From: Apostichopus japonicus
Taxonomy: Eukaryota > Echinodermata > Holothuroidea > Aspidochirotida > Stichopodidae
Assembly (NCBI RefSeq): GCF_037975245.1
Contig: NC_092573.1
Location: 11,750,001-11,814,000 of the forward strand
Direction of reading: 5' to 3'
DNA length: 64,000 bases
A program made the position numbers and the translations under genes. Below, in pieces: positions 38,472-50,700 of the stretch (the first letter of the stretch is position 1; every line of letters begins with the position of its first letter). The notes under the pieces are model-generated. The model made no database searches, was not told where the DNA came from, and saw nothing but the letters and a program-made list of their open reading frames with translations.

Positions 38472-39748
38472 CTAAAGAAAAAAGAAGATAATTTCCTTGG
38501 CCAGTTGGAGCACATGTAGCAAACACAACAAGATGTGTAGCCTACTCCTACAGTAGTACACTAAACATTCCCAATTCCTCAGAACTGGACAAAGATGCCT
38601 GACACTCTACATATATCACAAAATCAGGTTAACGATCAATCTTAGGAATATTTGCCACTTCTGATATTTAAAAATATCCTCAGACATTTATATCATCTTG
38701 TGTTAGGTTACAGTAAGCTGATTGGAGCCAGCAGTATTTTACTTCTTGACTTTCATGTAAATAAGAAGGTTCCTTTTTGTCTTAACATTTATTATCATTT
38801 GTTGCACTTTTTATGCTAGACTTTCTACTGTTAATTTCTCATATTGACATGTACAGCTTTTTTTGGAAAGTTTGTTTCAGTTTTGTAAGAGCATGTGAAG
38901 AAATAAAATGTCAACTTATTTTGTATACAATTCATATATTTTCTTGTGTGTGTTCTTTTCTGCATAGTTACAACAATGGTTCTTTGGTGACAAACAACCT
39001 AAAACTTACATTGAAGAGAAAAAAACATTCCACTCTGCTATATTTGAAAACTCTATCTCAATATTTTGCCCCTATCCCAAGATATGGTTAATTGAGTGTC
39101 CAACATAATTTGGTGGCTACTAGCTACTCCAGAAAGTTTGATCACCGTTAGTGGGCTGTGATGTCATATATGGGAATGCTATTCAAAATCTTTACTTAGG
39201 CCAATATAACCTAGATGTATTTATCCTTGAAACCTGATAGTCTGATACATTTGCAATGTTTACTTAGCTTTCAAAGTGTTTGTTGCTTAGAATGTCATCA
39301 AAATGTATCTATTTTGTAGAAATATTCTTTCCTCTGTAGATGTATGATTGGCAAACAAAAACAAAATATTTCCATGTCATCATCCACTCTGTCTTTGCCA
39401 TATGCATCTGCAAAATATCACAAAAATTAAAAGAAAATCATATGTTCATAATACAGAATGCTATGAGGGTATTGTTTAGCCTAAAGCTACAGAAAATTTG
39501 CAGCAGTTTTGCTGTTTCAACTTCGGCCTCTGGAAAATCCTTTATAAATATGATATCATAGTTTTTGAAAGGTTGCAGCAGAATTACCAAACCTGTCGGC
39601 ATTTCTGGTTATGATTTATTAAAAGAACACATCTAATACAGTAGCTCTTTAAAACTTACCTAGCGCCACCACCATCACGTGCGACAAAAAAATGTTAAAG
39701 GGATATTCCTGTGGCAGATAACGTCGCACTAACATGTAAGAGAAAATA

Positions 39749-39894
39749 TTACTGTTAGCTAGTTTGAAACCACCTCTCAAATATAAAAATTAATAAATTT
39801 TATTGTTAGCTAGTTGCAAACCCCAACTTAAACATAAAATTAATAACTATTACTGTTAGCTAGTTGAAAACCCCATCTCAAATAGATGCGTTTG
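39749..39894. repeat. Three-copy 51-bp tandem repeat
   Basis: Units starting TTACTGTTAGCTAGTT at 39749, 39800 and 39850 differ by small changes, each with CAAACCCC-like and AAATTAATAA-like parts. It is intergenic with no evident function. Confidence 0.8.
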
Positions 39895-41431
39895 TGTGGT
39901 GGTAAGCCATTTGAACAAAATAAACCCTCTCGTACTCCATGAGGCGAATCGTACTAGTTTGCCTGTGACGTCATCATGGAAGATGTCTTTGAAAAGCTTC
40001 GTTTTACTACTGTAATGTTATTGATGATTTATCCTTAAAGAAGTTGAAACGAATTTAATGTTTGTTTATTTTGCAATGTAGGCCCACAAACTGAGTAATT
40101 TAATTTCTAAAACGATTTTGCTATATTTGTTAATGCTATTCGATACTAAAATACCAAAGCAATATGTTGCATGGTCATTCCAAATAAGAAAATTGAAGAA
40201 AACAAACTGAAGTGTTTTGAAGGCTTTTGCACCTAATTCATGCAAAATATGACAAAAGGTGTCTTTGCCGCGGATGTTCAGAAGCGATATAGGGCCATTA
40301 CTTCTTGCACATTAAACATTTCGTGAAATCCAGAATTTTGTCTTATAGTTTAGTCAGAAGGTAGTAACAATTCCCTGGTTGGATTAATTTGCAATGTTAT
40401 TTTGAGTAATATCCAATTGTGTAAAATTTTCGAACAAACATACATTTTTTCCACAAAACGCGGAATGGCATCCGCTGATTATATAGAGGTAAGTGTTCCT
40501 AAATCTAATGACTAGTAGCATCTGGCAACGTCAGCTTTTCGTTTGTCCATTGCAAAACCTCCAACCAATTTGGGACAAAAAGTTAATGGGGATTACGGAA
40601 CCAGTGGGGGGGGGGGGGGTTGTGAGGGGGTTTCTTTTATAATTTCAAATAACTTAATTTCTATAAATTTATAGAGGTTTTTGCTGTCTCATGCAGGTCG
40701 TCAGGTACTATCGGCAGTAGTCAAATATTCATAAATTAAATTAAACCGCGCTTTAAAATGATACGTCTTTCCGTGTAAAGTAGTCAGTGTGTCATGTAGG
40801 CTTATACATTTTTTCCGAAATCTTAAGAGGTAGCGGTATGACTCCTACCTTCACCCACCGATTTCATCTTGCAGTATGTTGATATTAATTTTGTATATAG
40901 GCTATCGCTTTTTCAACATTTATGAAACCAGTTGCGTCTAAGCGTGCCTATATCTCCAAAACTAGCCCACCTTTATTTATTTAGAACTAGCGTGCATATT
41001 TTGTTCAAGACTAACGCTGGTCGATTTTCTTGCTTGTCTTCTTATGTATAATGCCAATGCTCTCTTTGCCAGGCTTTGGCATGCCCTTAAATTCCTTATG
41101 ATCATAGTTTTATACTAATTTTGGTTCAGTGGTTTTGTCACTCTGTTGGTTCAATGGGGACCAAATGCTGGAACGCGGCGTACGTAGGAAGTTATCAAAA
41201 AGAACGGGTCAGAAAACCGGTGCGAGTAGGCCTAAGTTAGGGCCAATTGCCCAGAAGAATTTGATAGGTTTGTGTACTACTGTTGCCCAAACGGACGTTA
41301 GAAATGTCTACTTCTCTAACTTTTGGTGCCCCGGCCCCAAGGAAATTTGCCATGTCCAGGAAAAAAAAAATGCAGAAAGATACACAACTCTTTGACTTCT
41401 GCTGACAAACTAGACATTACTTGCATCTTAC

Positions 41432-43660
41432 CAGCGACGTAGCCAGGAATTTGAACGGGGGGGGGGGGGGGGAGCACCTTTTGCGATTGATATGGATTTT
41501 GAAAGTTGTAGGCACGACTATCTGAGCGGAGCGCCACCATCGGTTGGAGCGGAGCGTACAAGAAAATTTTTGGTTTTACAAACCCCCCAGATGGCCGGAA
41601 ACGGCCCTTCCCTAGTGTTCATTCTGGTTCCCTGGCCTCTTGCTAACTTGAGACACCTCATTCAATATCACTTTTAAACCCCAAAAACAAACGATTTAAA
41701 ATAGTACGTAATTCAATAATACATAATGTATTAAAATTAGCAAGTTACACAAGGGCGGCGGAAGCACTTTTAATCTGGGGGGGGGGGGGGCACCGATGTC
41801 AAAGGGCACTTTGCAGAAATTCGATTGGACTGATGCAGCCTGATATTTAGTACCCTTTATAAATCTTATTGTATTATCTTATTTGCGTATACACATCACT
41901 CCATCAACGCCCCCCCCCCCCCCCCGTCTTAGTAGTCTTACTTTTCAACTTCTGATACTTGTAGATACAAAGATAGGCCAGAAATGTCTTTGATACAACC
42001 ATAGCCAGTATTTGTCTTTGATACAACTGTAGCTAGTAAATGTTTATCGAAAAGGCTGTTTTGGAACTTGGAACGCCGATTGTGACAACAACAGGCAACA
42101 AAGTGATGCAGCTCTATACATATAAAGTCTGTTAATCAACGATAGGCTTATTTGACTGTGGAATGTTCTCAACTGAAATTTAATCTGCGTAAACGGGTTC
42201 TTAAGTACATGTTAAAAAACTGACAAGATCGTATCCTAGTCTTTTTCGGCGGGTAGAGTATTGAATGAAACGGCACGCGATATGAATGACAGCCTAGATG
42301 ACAGAAGAATAGGTCACCTAATTTAGCCATAATCTTGCTACGTTCATTTCAATAGTTTTTCCTGTCTAGACTCTTAAACTCGTCCAGCAAGCTTATGGAT
42401 TTGAATTATGGGTGTTTTAATAAAAAAGATAACTTGGCCAAAAAAAGTGTAGGCCCGGGCCTACGTACAGTGCTACATACTGGCTACGCCCCTGATAGTT
42501 CTAAATTAGGATTAGATCTCTTACTGAAATATCGCTGACCTAATAAGGTGATCAAGAGTACAAGTTTTATGTAGAAAAAGGGCACATTTTTAACCTGAGG
42601 AAAAGTGGGGGGGGGGGGCACTTGCCCCCTGTGCCCCCCGGTTCCGCCGCCCTTGAAGGTACATGTACAGAGTAGTCTTACTTTTCAACTTCTGATACTT
42701 GTAGATACAAAGATAGTCCAGAAATGTCTTTGATACAACTGTAGCTAGTAAATGTTTAAGTTAGCCTAATAAGAGAAGGCGAGAGCTATCCGACGATTGC
42801 CATCTGATGCAAATTTCTCAATTGTTTTCTCAACTGAAATATTATCTGCGTATACGGGTTCTTAACCACCTGTTAAAAAACTGACAAGATCGGATCCTAT
42901 AGTCTTTTTCGGCGGGTAGAGTGTTGAATGAAACTATCGTGCTACATACTGGCTACGCCCTGATCATATGATATCAGTATCAGCAGATTTTGTTTCCTGT
43001 TTAAATTCTTTTACATGTTCTTTTACATAATATATCAGAAAGACAAACATAGTGCTCTTTTACAAGTTTTCCAGTAGGATGATTCTTGTTTATTGTCCAA
43101 TGTCTGGACTCTAATACATTTGACGAACTTAACTGATGGACATTATAAACTTTCATATTTTGTAATACAGCCAGATATGCAGTGGCCTAAAAACAAATAT
43201 CGTTATCGCAGTGTATTAGCAGTGTAATAATTATTTATAGGAAGTGCGTATCACGTACGATTGCTAGCTTAGCTTCATAACATGCTGTTCGTGCAACAAC
43301 TTAGGACGACTCATTGAACGAACGTTGTCGACGTTGTTGTGCATACAGTTCGTGACATTTCAAAGAGTGCCGTTAGGTAGGCAATATGTATTTTATAACG
43401 CAGTGGCCAACTGTAGGCTTGTAATTGGCTATAAGCTAAATTTAGCTAATTGCATCTGCCAAACTAAGTAAGTAGTTGAATCAGTAGGCGTGAATGTTAC
43501 TACGATTACAATCGAGTTAACGGAGCTGGCGAGTATTCAAGATCAAAAGAGCACTGACAAAATACCATGCTAAAAAAACGTCAGTTTAAAAAAAAAAAAA
43601 AAAATCGACACTGAAAGGGGGGAGCGGTCGCTCCCCCTGCCCCCCCTGGCTACGTCCCTG
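41432..43660. mobile_element. hAT-like element, 2.2 kb, with perfect 8-bp target duplication
   Basis: Termini CAGCGACGTAGCCAGG and CCTGGCTACGTCCCTG are inverted repeats, flanked by perfect CATCTTAC duplications (41424-41431 and 43661-43668). Subterminal poly-G and GAGC are mirrored by GGGGGGAGC and GCTCCCCC near 43618-43638. Positions about 41515-41610 carry the module shared with the elements at 1, 35181 and 63640. A second element (41750-42655) is inserted inside. No transposase frame is intact. Further right-end-like sequences (ACTGGCTACGCCC(C)TG) at about 42478-42494 and 42948-42964 suggest earlier nested or recombined copies. Confidence 0.85.
41750..42655. mobile_element. Inner hAT-like element, 0.9 kb
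   Basis: Ends CAAGGGCGGCGGAA and TTCCGCCGCCCTTG are perfect inverted repeats, with flanks AAGTTACA (41742-41749) and AAGGTACA (42656-42663) matching at 7 of 8. G-rich GGGGGGGCACC and its mirror lie just inside. Interior blocks at 41932-42009 and 42180-42284 recur in the outer element at 42672-42753 and 42846-42940. Confidence 0.8.
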
Positions 43661-44739
43661 CATCTTACGCCAAAATAATGCTGATTTCCGAACTGAATTC
43701 TGCATGAACTGACCGAGATTGCGATCTGTGTTTAGAAATGACATATTAACATCGATCACCTGTGAAGGCTTTCAGACAGTTGTGTCAGTAATATATCTGT
43801 GATGTTGACATCACACTCACAGGTCTTGAACTGCTAGCTGTACTGAGAATACCATTACTACACGTTCTGCATGCAATAACAGTGTCACGAAGGTGTTTTC
43901 CTTTTGAGAAGGTATTTCGTGCTCAATAATCAGAACTATTTAAGCCTCTTTGATCGAATTAACGTGTAATATTGCTTAAAAGGAGGTAATTTTCACGGAA
44001 TCGTATAAGGATATGTGCAGTATGAAGTAACTATATTACTCACGTTAACAGTTACACTATTATAAGCCGTATGTAGCCCGTGTTAGTATTGTAGGCCTAT
44101 GTATGTTTGTTTACTCGGACTAACTAAATTACTCGGACTAACTAACTAACTTACCGTTACTATTAGTCCTAAACTTACTGTATTGTTATGACTTACATTA
44201 CAAATATAGCCATAGCTGTGTATTTTATTGTTCTTCTTCCGTCTGTAGGGTTACGGTACGCACTGTGGCCGCACTGTTTCTGGGCGGGTGACACACAGGT
44301 GTCAAATAAAAGTAACCATACTTAATGGCTAATATTTAAGAAAATCTGTCATTCCCTGTGTCATTAACAGCAGAGTTGGTTTTTCATATGACAAAGAATG
44401 ATAAAACTAGAATTAGAAACTATAACATTTAAAAAGAACAGTTATCCCATGTATACGGTCAACAGTGTTCTTGGCCCAATATTTTACTTCTTAGTAACTT
44501 GGATCTCTGGAAACACCAGTAAGTTAGTCTTGAGAATATAGCTATGTACAATATGCTATGACTTGTTTCTTCTCTTGTAGGGTTGCTAAACAAATCTTCT
44601 ACCGTCTAACTCTTGCAATGAAGAACTTTTCAAGCTGAACACCAGAAAGACCGGAATCAGAGTGCCTTTCTGAGGACTTACTGTACAGTATAACTCTTTT
44701 CGTCCTGGCTAGATGTTGATATGACTGGAATAGCTTAAA

Positions 44740-47700
44740 ATGGCTTTTGGATCACACACATTTGGGAGATCCCACTCAGGTAAGCATCACTTCTAGCAGA
44801 ATTGAAGAAGACATCCATGAGTGGATTTGACAGGTATGTTTTGACAGATGCTAAGGAGGGGAACGGGGAGGGGGGTTGGGGAGAATCGGGATGGTAAATT
44901 TCTTCCTTGTCATATATCACAGTTACATCAAAATTATGCAATCTCTAAATTAGCACAATCAGCAAAATTCCCTGCAAATTGGAAAGATTTCCATCCATGG
45001 GCAACTTTGAATAAGCTTACAGATAGTATAATGGTAAAATGTTTTAAGAACATCTAGCTCACAGGTTTGGAATGTTGCTTCAATTCTATTTGTAATTCTG
45101 TCAAAGACAAGCTTGCCAAGTTTTCCTTCATGATTTATGCATGCAATTCTACACTTGTTCTATGCCAGACTAATCCACTACTGATTGGGAAACTTCCTTC
45201 ATGTCCCTTCATGCTGGATGTTCCCTCCATCTGTGTAAATGTGTGCCACACAGACTATGGAAAATTTCTCCTCGTTTCAAACTCACGATTCTTGCCAACA
45301 GGTCTTACACAAGGATTTCCCACTGCCAGAGACAGTGGTTGTGTGTGTAGCAGTACAATCCCAAAGTGACCATACACCCCCCCCCCCCCCCCAAAAAAAT
45401 GGCACTCTTGCATAAATTTGCGAGTTGTATTGTCAAATTTGGTTTTGTAAGCTACAAATTACAAAGATATTTTGCCAGTATTTGAACAAATATGACCTTA
45501 AGTAGCAGCAAGACAATTCTTCTCCCTACCAACTAACCATTTCTCTTCTGGAGTACTATAGTCAACAAGTAGTTTGAAATCTTGTTTACAATTTTCTCAT
45601 GCAATTTTTCTCTTACAGTTGGTGTGTCTAATGTTGAAGGACTGCAAATGAAATTAAGTGATAATGTAAAACCAACTCCTGAAGTGTATCTGCCGCACCA
45701 TTTCCAACTTGTTGAATCATCTGTCCTGAGGAATGGAGAGGTAGGAATCTTATTGAAGGAAATCTAGTATTTGGGGAAAGATATATAGCTGGGTTTAATC
45801 TGTATGGTCGTATTTTATCGTTTATCCTAATCCCGAATTCATTTGTCAATATTGGATACTTAATAATTCTTACTGTCCAATCTAAGTAACTATAATATTA
45901 TTGTATTTTGAGTGTACTATTACCTCTTCCTGTCTGTGGTGTCTCTTACAAAGTTTCACTGGTAGAAATTCCTTGTTTCCACGTAGTGACAATTCAAATT
46001 TTCACGGAAATTACGTCTCCATCTTTTCCTGTTTATTTTTATTGTTGCAAATTTTCACGTATAGAATAGTACAGAATGGCTTACTTTTTCAGTGTGACAT
46101 GCTGATAATGGCAAGATAAGAAATATTTTCACAAAAACGTGTTAAGTAGGTCATGAGAGAAGATTGATAATAACATAAATATGTTGAATACAATTGCTTG
46201 ATTTACACTTCTGAATGCAGTATCTATGTAGACAGAACCTTGCAGAAAGACTTTACATTTTTCTCTGTTCCCATCTTGTTTTCCTCTAAATAATTAAATC
46301 ATGCTCTTTACCAGTTTTTTGTACCTGACATGCAAACATAAAAATTGTTAACAAATTTTTAAATTTTCCTTGAGCTTTTTACTGATAATTCTCCTTTATG
46401 TATTTTAACATATACAGTATACCTTTGAAGCAGAGGAGGCATTCTTGAGTTGGACAAGGGATATCTTGGAGAGAGAGAAAAGCCGTCTCGAGTCTCTCGA
46501 GGAGTTGGAAAACGAAAGACGTGTGAAAGCAAACCATAAACACATCAGTCAGACTAATTCAGAGGAAGATCATGGTTTACCGAGGAAAAAACCAACTCCA
46601 ATCCCCGAGCCGGTGTTAACACCGGTTCAGGCCCAGTTAGGTACTGACATTTTAATGCCGACACCATCTGGTAGCACCAAAGAAATAGTAGACGACGGCA
46701 CAAAGATTGTCACTTCTGGTTCATCCAATCACTTATTCGATCTGGCGGACTTTGAAACCGTCTCGGACCCTTTTGAAGCGACCGAATTGCAGACTTTGAA
46801 TGACATGGAGGAACTGAAGAGTGTCTTGGCCAGCTCGTCGTCGTCCACGACGGCGCCTGCTGCACCGCCTCCGGGAGATGAAGATCGTGCAGACTCACCA
46901 GGGAGCTCTCCCGTCCCCGGGGAAGATCCCCCCAGTACTAGTAATGTTATAAGCAATTCTCAAACCGAAGAGACTGAAGAACGTCTGAAGATCACAGAAG
47001 AGGCACAGCTGGAAACCGAAACTAAATCTGTCTCTTTCGAAAGGAATGTGCCAGATAACGAGAGTCCCTTCAAGTCTCAATCTGTGCCAAAAGACTCGTC
47101 TTACCTGAGCCAGTCACAGGTAGACCATGAAGATCTCTCTCAAAGCCTGGACAATTTTATCTCACATTCTACCCCCACAAACAGGAGGCAAGTGTTGAAC
47201 AGCGCTCCCTTACCTCCCATTACCGGAAAGCCAGTAAGCCCATTCACAACGGAAAACAATAATTCGCACAAAGAAGCCAACGGCCAAAGACGGAGAAGCG
47301 ATTCTTCACCGCTTGATTCTAGTACCGCAGGGATCATTTCAAATCATTCTAAGACAACGAATCCACCCGGGTATCCCAATGTAAGTTACAACTCATCCCT
47401 TGAATGTAGTACTAGTGATTTACGTTCAGTCTATACATTTTTACATTAAATTGCATAATCTACACAAGGGCTGATCAGGGTTATCGCTAGGATGTTAAAA
47501 TTGGGGGCGGGGGGCATTTTTGCACAGACCCTCTAGATAAATTGCGGGATTCCCGCAATCGTGCATCCTAATGCGAACACTGGTGCTCATATAGTTATAT
47601 GGACTAAGATGAAAAGAAATGCAGCACAGAAGTACTTGTACAACTATGTACTGTAGCAGTGTTGTAGTCCAGTCAAGTCCAATTTTTTAAGGACTTGGAC

Positions 47701-50700
47701 TCAGTTGTGAAGGAGTCAGACTAGGAAGCCAGGGCTTGAGGACTTGGACTGAGACACAAAAGTCCTAGAAAATTCAGACTTTTGTATTACCTCAGGTCTG
47801 AATTAAATAATATGTCAAATCTTCACAAAATTTGATGATTTTTTTTTTTTTCATCTTTAAGTTGAGAGTACGGTAAATTAATCGGCCTTAAATATGTTTG
47901 TTGTTTACCCTTGTTAGGAAGCGTACTGTTATTTTGCCTCAAAGTATTACAAAATACATTTATTCAAAATTTCAAGTTAATATTCTTTAAGCTATGGTAA
48001 AGGAATATAGTGACCCTATGTAAACTGTTGGCATATCCAGCCTTCATTATGAAAAGGGGGGGGGAGAGGTGGGGAGAGGGGAGGGGCTAGGTAGTAAGCA
48101 CATTCATGGTAGCATATCACATTTCACAAGAATGTGTTTTGCAACCTACAGTACTGTATCGCTATTCTCCCTGTGCTGTACTAAGAAGACACATTGCAAT
48201 ACAAATTACAATTTTACCATGTAATTTCCAAATTTTTTATATAGAATTAATTAGAAGTTTGATCAGGTTGCTGATTTAAATTATTTCCTTTGCTAGCATA
48301 CTTTAGATTTTTTTTTTTTTTAGGGGTAGGCAGCAAGTGCCAGCGAGTTTTCTGACCATTCCCAATATTATTTTTTTTATAGCTGCCCAACAGGTGATTT
48401 AACGTTTTAACAGTCTTGTACCAGTGCTACAGTCAGGTTTGTGTTGTTTCCGGGATAGTTCAATGCTTCGGAGGTATTCTAAATCTAGTTATAATCTTAT
48501 TGCATTGCACCATTTATGCTAGTTCAAAAGATCAGATTGATTGGGGAGGGGTGGTGGGGGGCATTGATGACCTGCTGCCACCCCCACATTTGAAAGTGGG
48601 GGAAACTCTTCAGCAGTTTATAAAAACAAGTGCTCCATAATTCGGAAAAGATTTTATTTCACACTCTTTTTCACACTTTTATTTCACATTATTAATTGTT
48701 AATAATGTTCCATATTTTAGATACTGACTTGGTGAGAACGCAGGTTGTATACGATAGAATATATACTTGTTAAGATAACAATTACATTTTTCAAAATTCT
48801 GTGCTGGGTATCTGTCAGTTTTTGGATCATGAAATCATGTCCACATCTTCTTGAATAATTTGTTGTGGAAATAACACATTGAAAGTGGTTTCATAAGAAA
48901 CCTGGGTTAGCTGTTCTGATTCTTTTAGTATAAGTAATAAGAGCAAATTATGCTCTTTACCATATCATTGTTATGCCCTTGAGGGACTCTAAAATGAAGG
49001 CAGGGAACATTCCCAATCCAACATGCCCAATCCACTACAGAATGCTATCCTCTTTCAGAGGAAGGCAGCGTTAGTTCCATTTTTAGGTTCTATCACCATT
49101 CACCAGTATGACCCAGCAAGGATCTCAGTTGAGGTTCTATTTTAATTTGTTAAAGTTGGTATTTCAAGAACTTGTTTAGTGGTAACTTGGTATTCAAGAA
49201 CTAGGACTCTGGAATTAGTCTTGGACACCAAGGACTCGGACTTGAAAACCAAGGACTCAGACTTAAATAAAATAGTACAGGACTTTGCCTTAGAAACACT
49301 TCCGGAAATCACATGCCAAGGACTTGAACATGAATGAATTGGACTAAGTACAATATTGGTATGTAGGGACTTCCTCTAAGCAGTGATCTTAATAATATTC
49401 TGACTACCTGTAGAGGAGGGATTGGGTAGACCTCCACATCATTCAGCCTGATATGGACGGTTATCGTAACCCTAACTGCTCGATGGATGTTCATTTTGTG
49501 TTTGATCGTTTTGGACGTGTCATTTGAATGCTTCGTATCTAGTTATAAATTGTTTCCCTAAAATAGGGAACAGATTCAATTGGAAATAAAAACAGAGTCT
49601 CACAAAACTGACACATTGAATGTGGTTTCTGGGAAACACCAGGCTCTCAACAGCACTGAAAGTTGTATTTATGTTCTACATTGACTTGCTGCTTTTCTGG
49701 TCGGATTTTTAAACCTGTGTGAGATTCGTCAGCGATTAAAGCATCGAGTGACAATTTATTCTCACTTTTATCAACAGAATCTTAGCAGGTACGAACCACT
49801 TCCACCATCTCCTGCCCCGTCGTCGAGTGAAAGCATGAGGTCAGAGACCAAGCCGGAAGATCCGGACTTCACAGCCTTAGATTCAGAGAGTAAAAACTTT
49901 GCAAGGATGATCATCTCCATGGGTTTCCCGGAGGGTAGGACGGCTAGGGCGGTGAAGCGATTAGGGCATGACGACAGATTGGTGAGTATTTTGATGGTGC
50001 TTTAATTAACATTAATTATTTATGTCCTTAAGAAAAATGCCTGAATCCCTGCTAAACACAAAAAGAGAAACAGAGATCGAGATGGCTGTTTGGAGGTGAT
50101 TTCTTCACATTTATTTTTGTTGAGGTCTTTTGTTCTTTGATATGGGTATTGTAGTGGAATCCACATTGTCATAGTCAGACTTAACGTGTTGGCCTTGCAG
50201 ACTTTCAAAACAGACGGATCCATATCTTGGTCTAGTCGGCAGTATCCTGGTCTGCATTTTTGGCCTCCAGTTCTTACAGTCCATCGCCAAACCCTTACAG
50301 TCTTACTCTTTACAGTTTGAGTAAAATATCAAACCTGATACGAGTCCTTCAACACTGCTTTATACCCCACCAGTGAGTGTCAGTCATAAGCATATACTTT
50401 TCTTCTCCACAAAAGCAAACAAATTATGATCTTTGAAATTATACCTGAAGGTTAATATATTTATCTTTCTGCGCCTCTAAGGCTATTATGAAAGTGTATC
50501 CAGAATACCACACTATACAAAAGATTTGTCAGAAAAGATATACAAATTTGACTTCCCTTTTGTCTTTGGAATTCACCAATGCTATCCTCTCCTGGTATCA
50601 ATATCTGTCTGAGAACAATTCTTTTAGTATCCATGGAAACCATTTATTATCGCCATTGAAATATTGCCACAGCTTCAAAACAGTTGACTTTGCTTGTTTA

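Larger units (their letters stand above)
36216..44580. other. Divergent intergenic region between UBL7 and UBAP1
   Basis: About 8.4 kb, almost half of it mobile elements. Upstream of the UBL7 ATG there is no TATA-like site that I would call. A pyrimidine-rich acceptor CTTCTCTTGTAG ends at 44580, and CCGTCTGTAG at about 44248 could be another, so UBAP1 has one or more leader exons in this interval. The stretch 39900-41130 shows no recognisable gene or repeat beyond A/T-rich sequence and a G tract at 40605. Confidence 0.4.

Noticed and set aside
41454-41475. Long poly-G and poly-C tracts across the window (also 1528, 1890, 34454, 40605, 41777, 41910, 42607, 45370, 63666)
   Set aside because: Many are subterminal parts of hAT-like elements or simple homopolymers. 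I saw no arrangement of four short G-runs worth calling a specific quadruplex beyond the homopolymer effect.
42478-42964. ACTGGCTACGCCC(C)TG at 42494 and 42964 as right ends of further complete elements
   Set aside because: The sequences after them (ATAGTTCT, ATCATATG) do not match the flank of any left end in the window, so complete elements cannot be defined.
46710-47337. Minus-strand open frames opposite UBAP1 exon 3
   Set aside because: They mirror the GC-rich coding exon and carry no protein-like features.
47655-50353. CAGTGTTGTAGTCC at about 47655 and TCCTTCAACACTG at about 50341 as ends of one large element
   Set aside because: The interval contains UBAP1 exon 4 and the flanks show no 8-bp duplication. 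More likely these are unrelated relics of a common MITE family.
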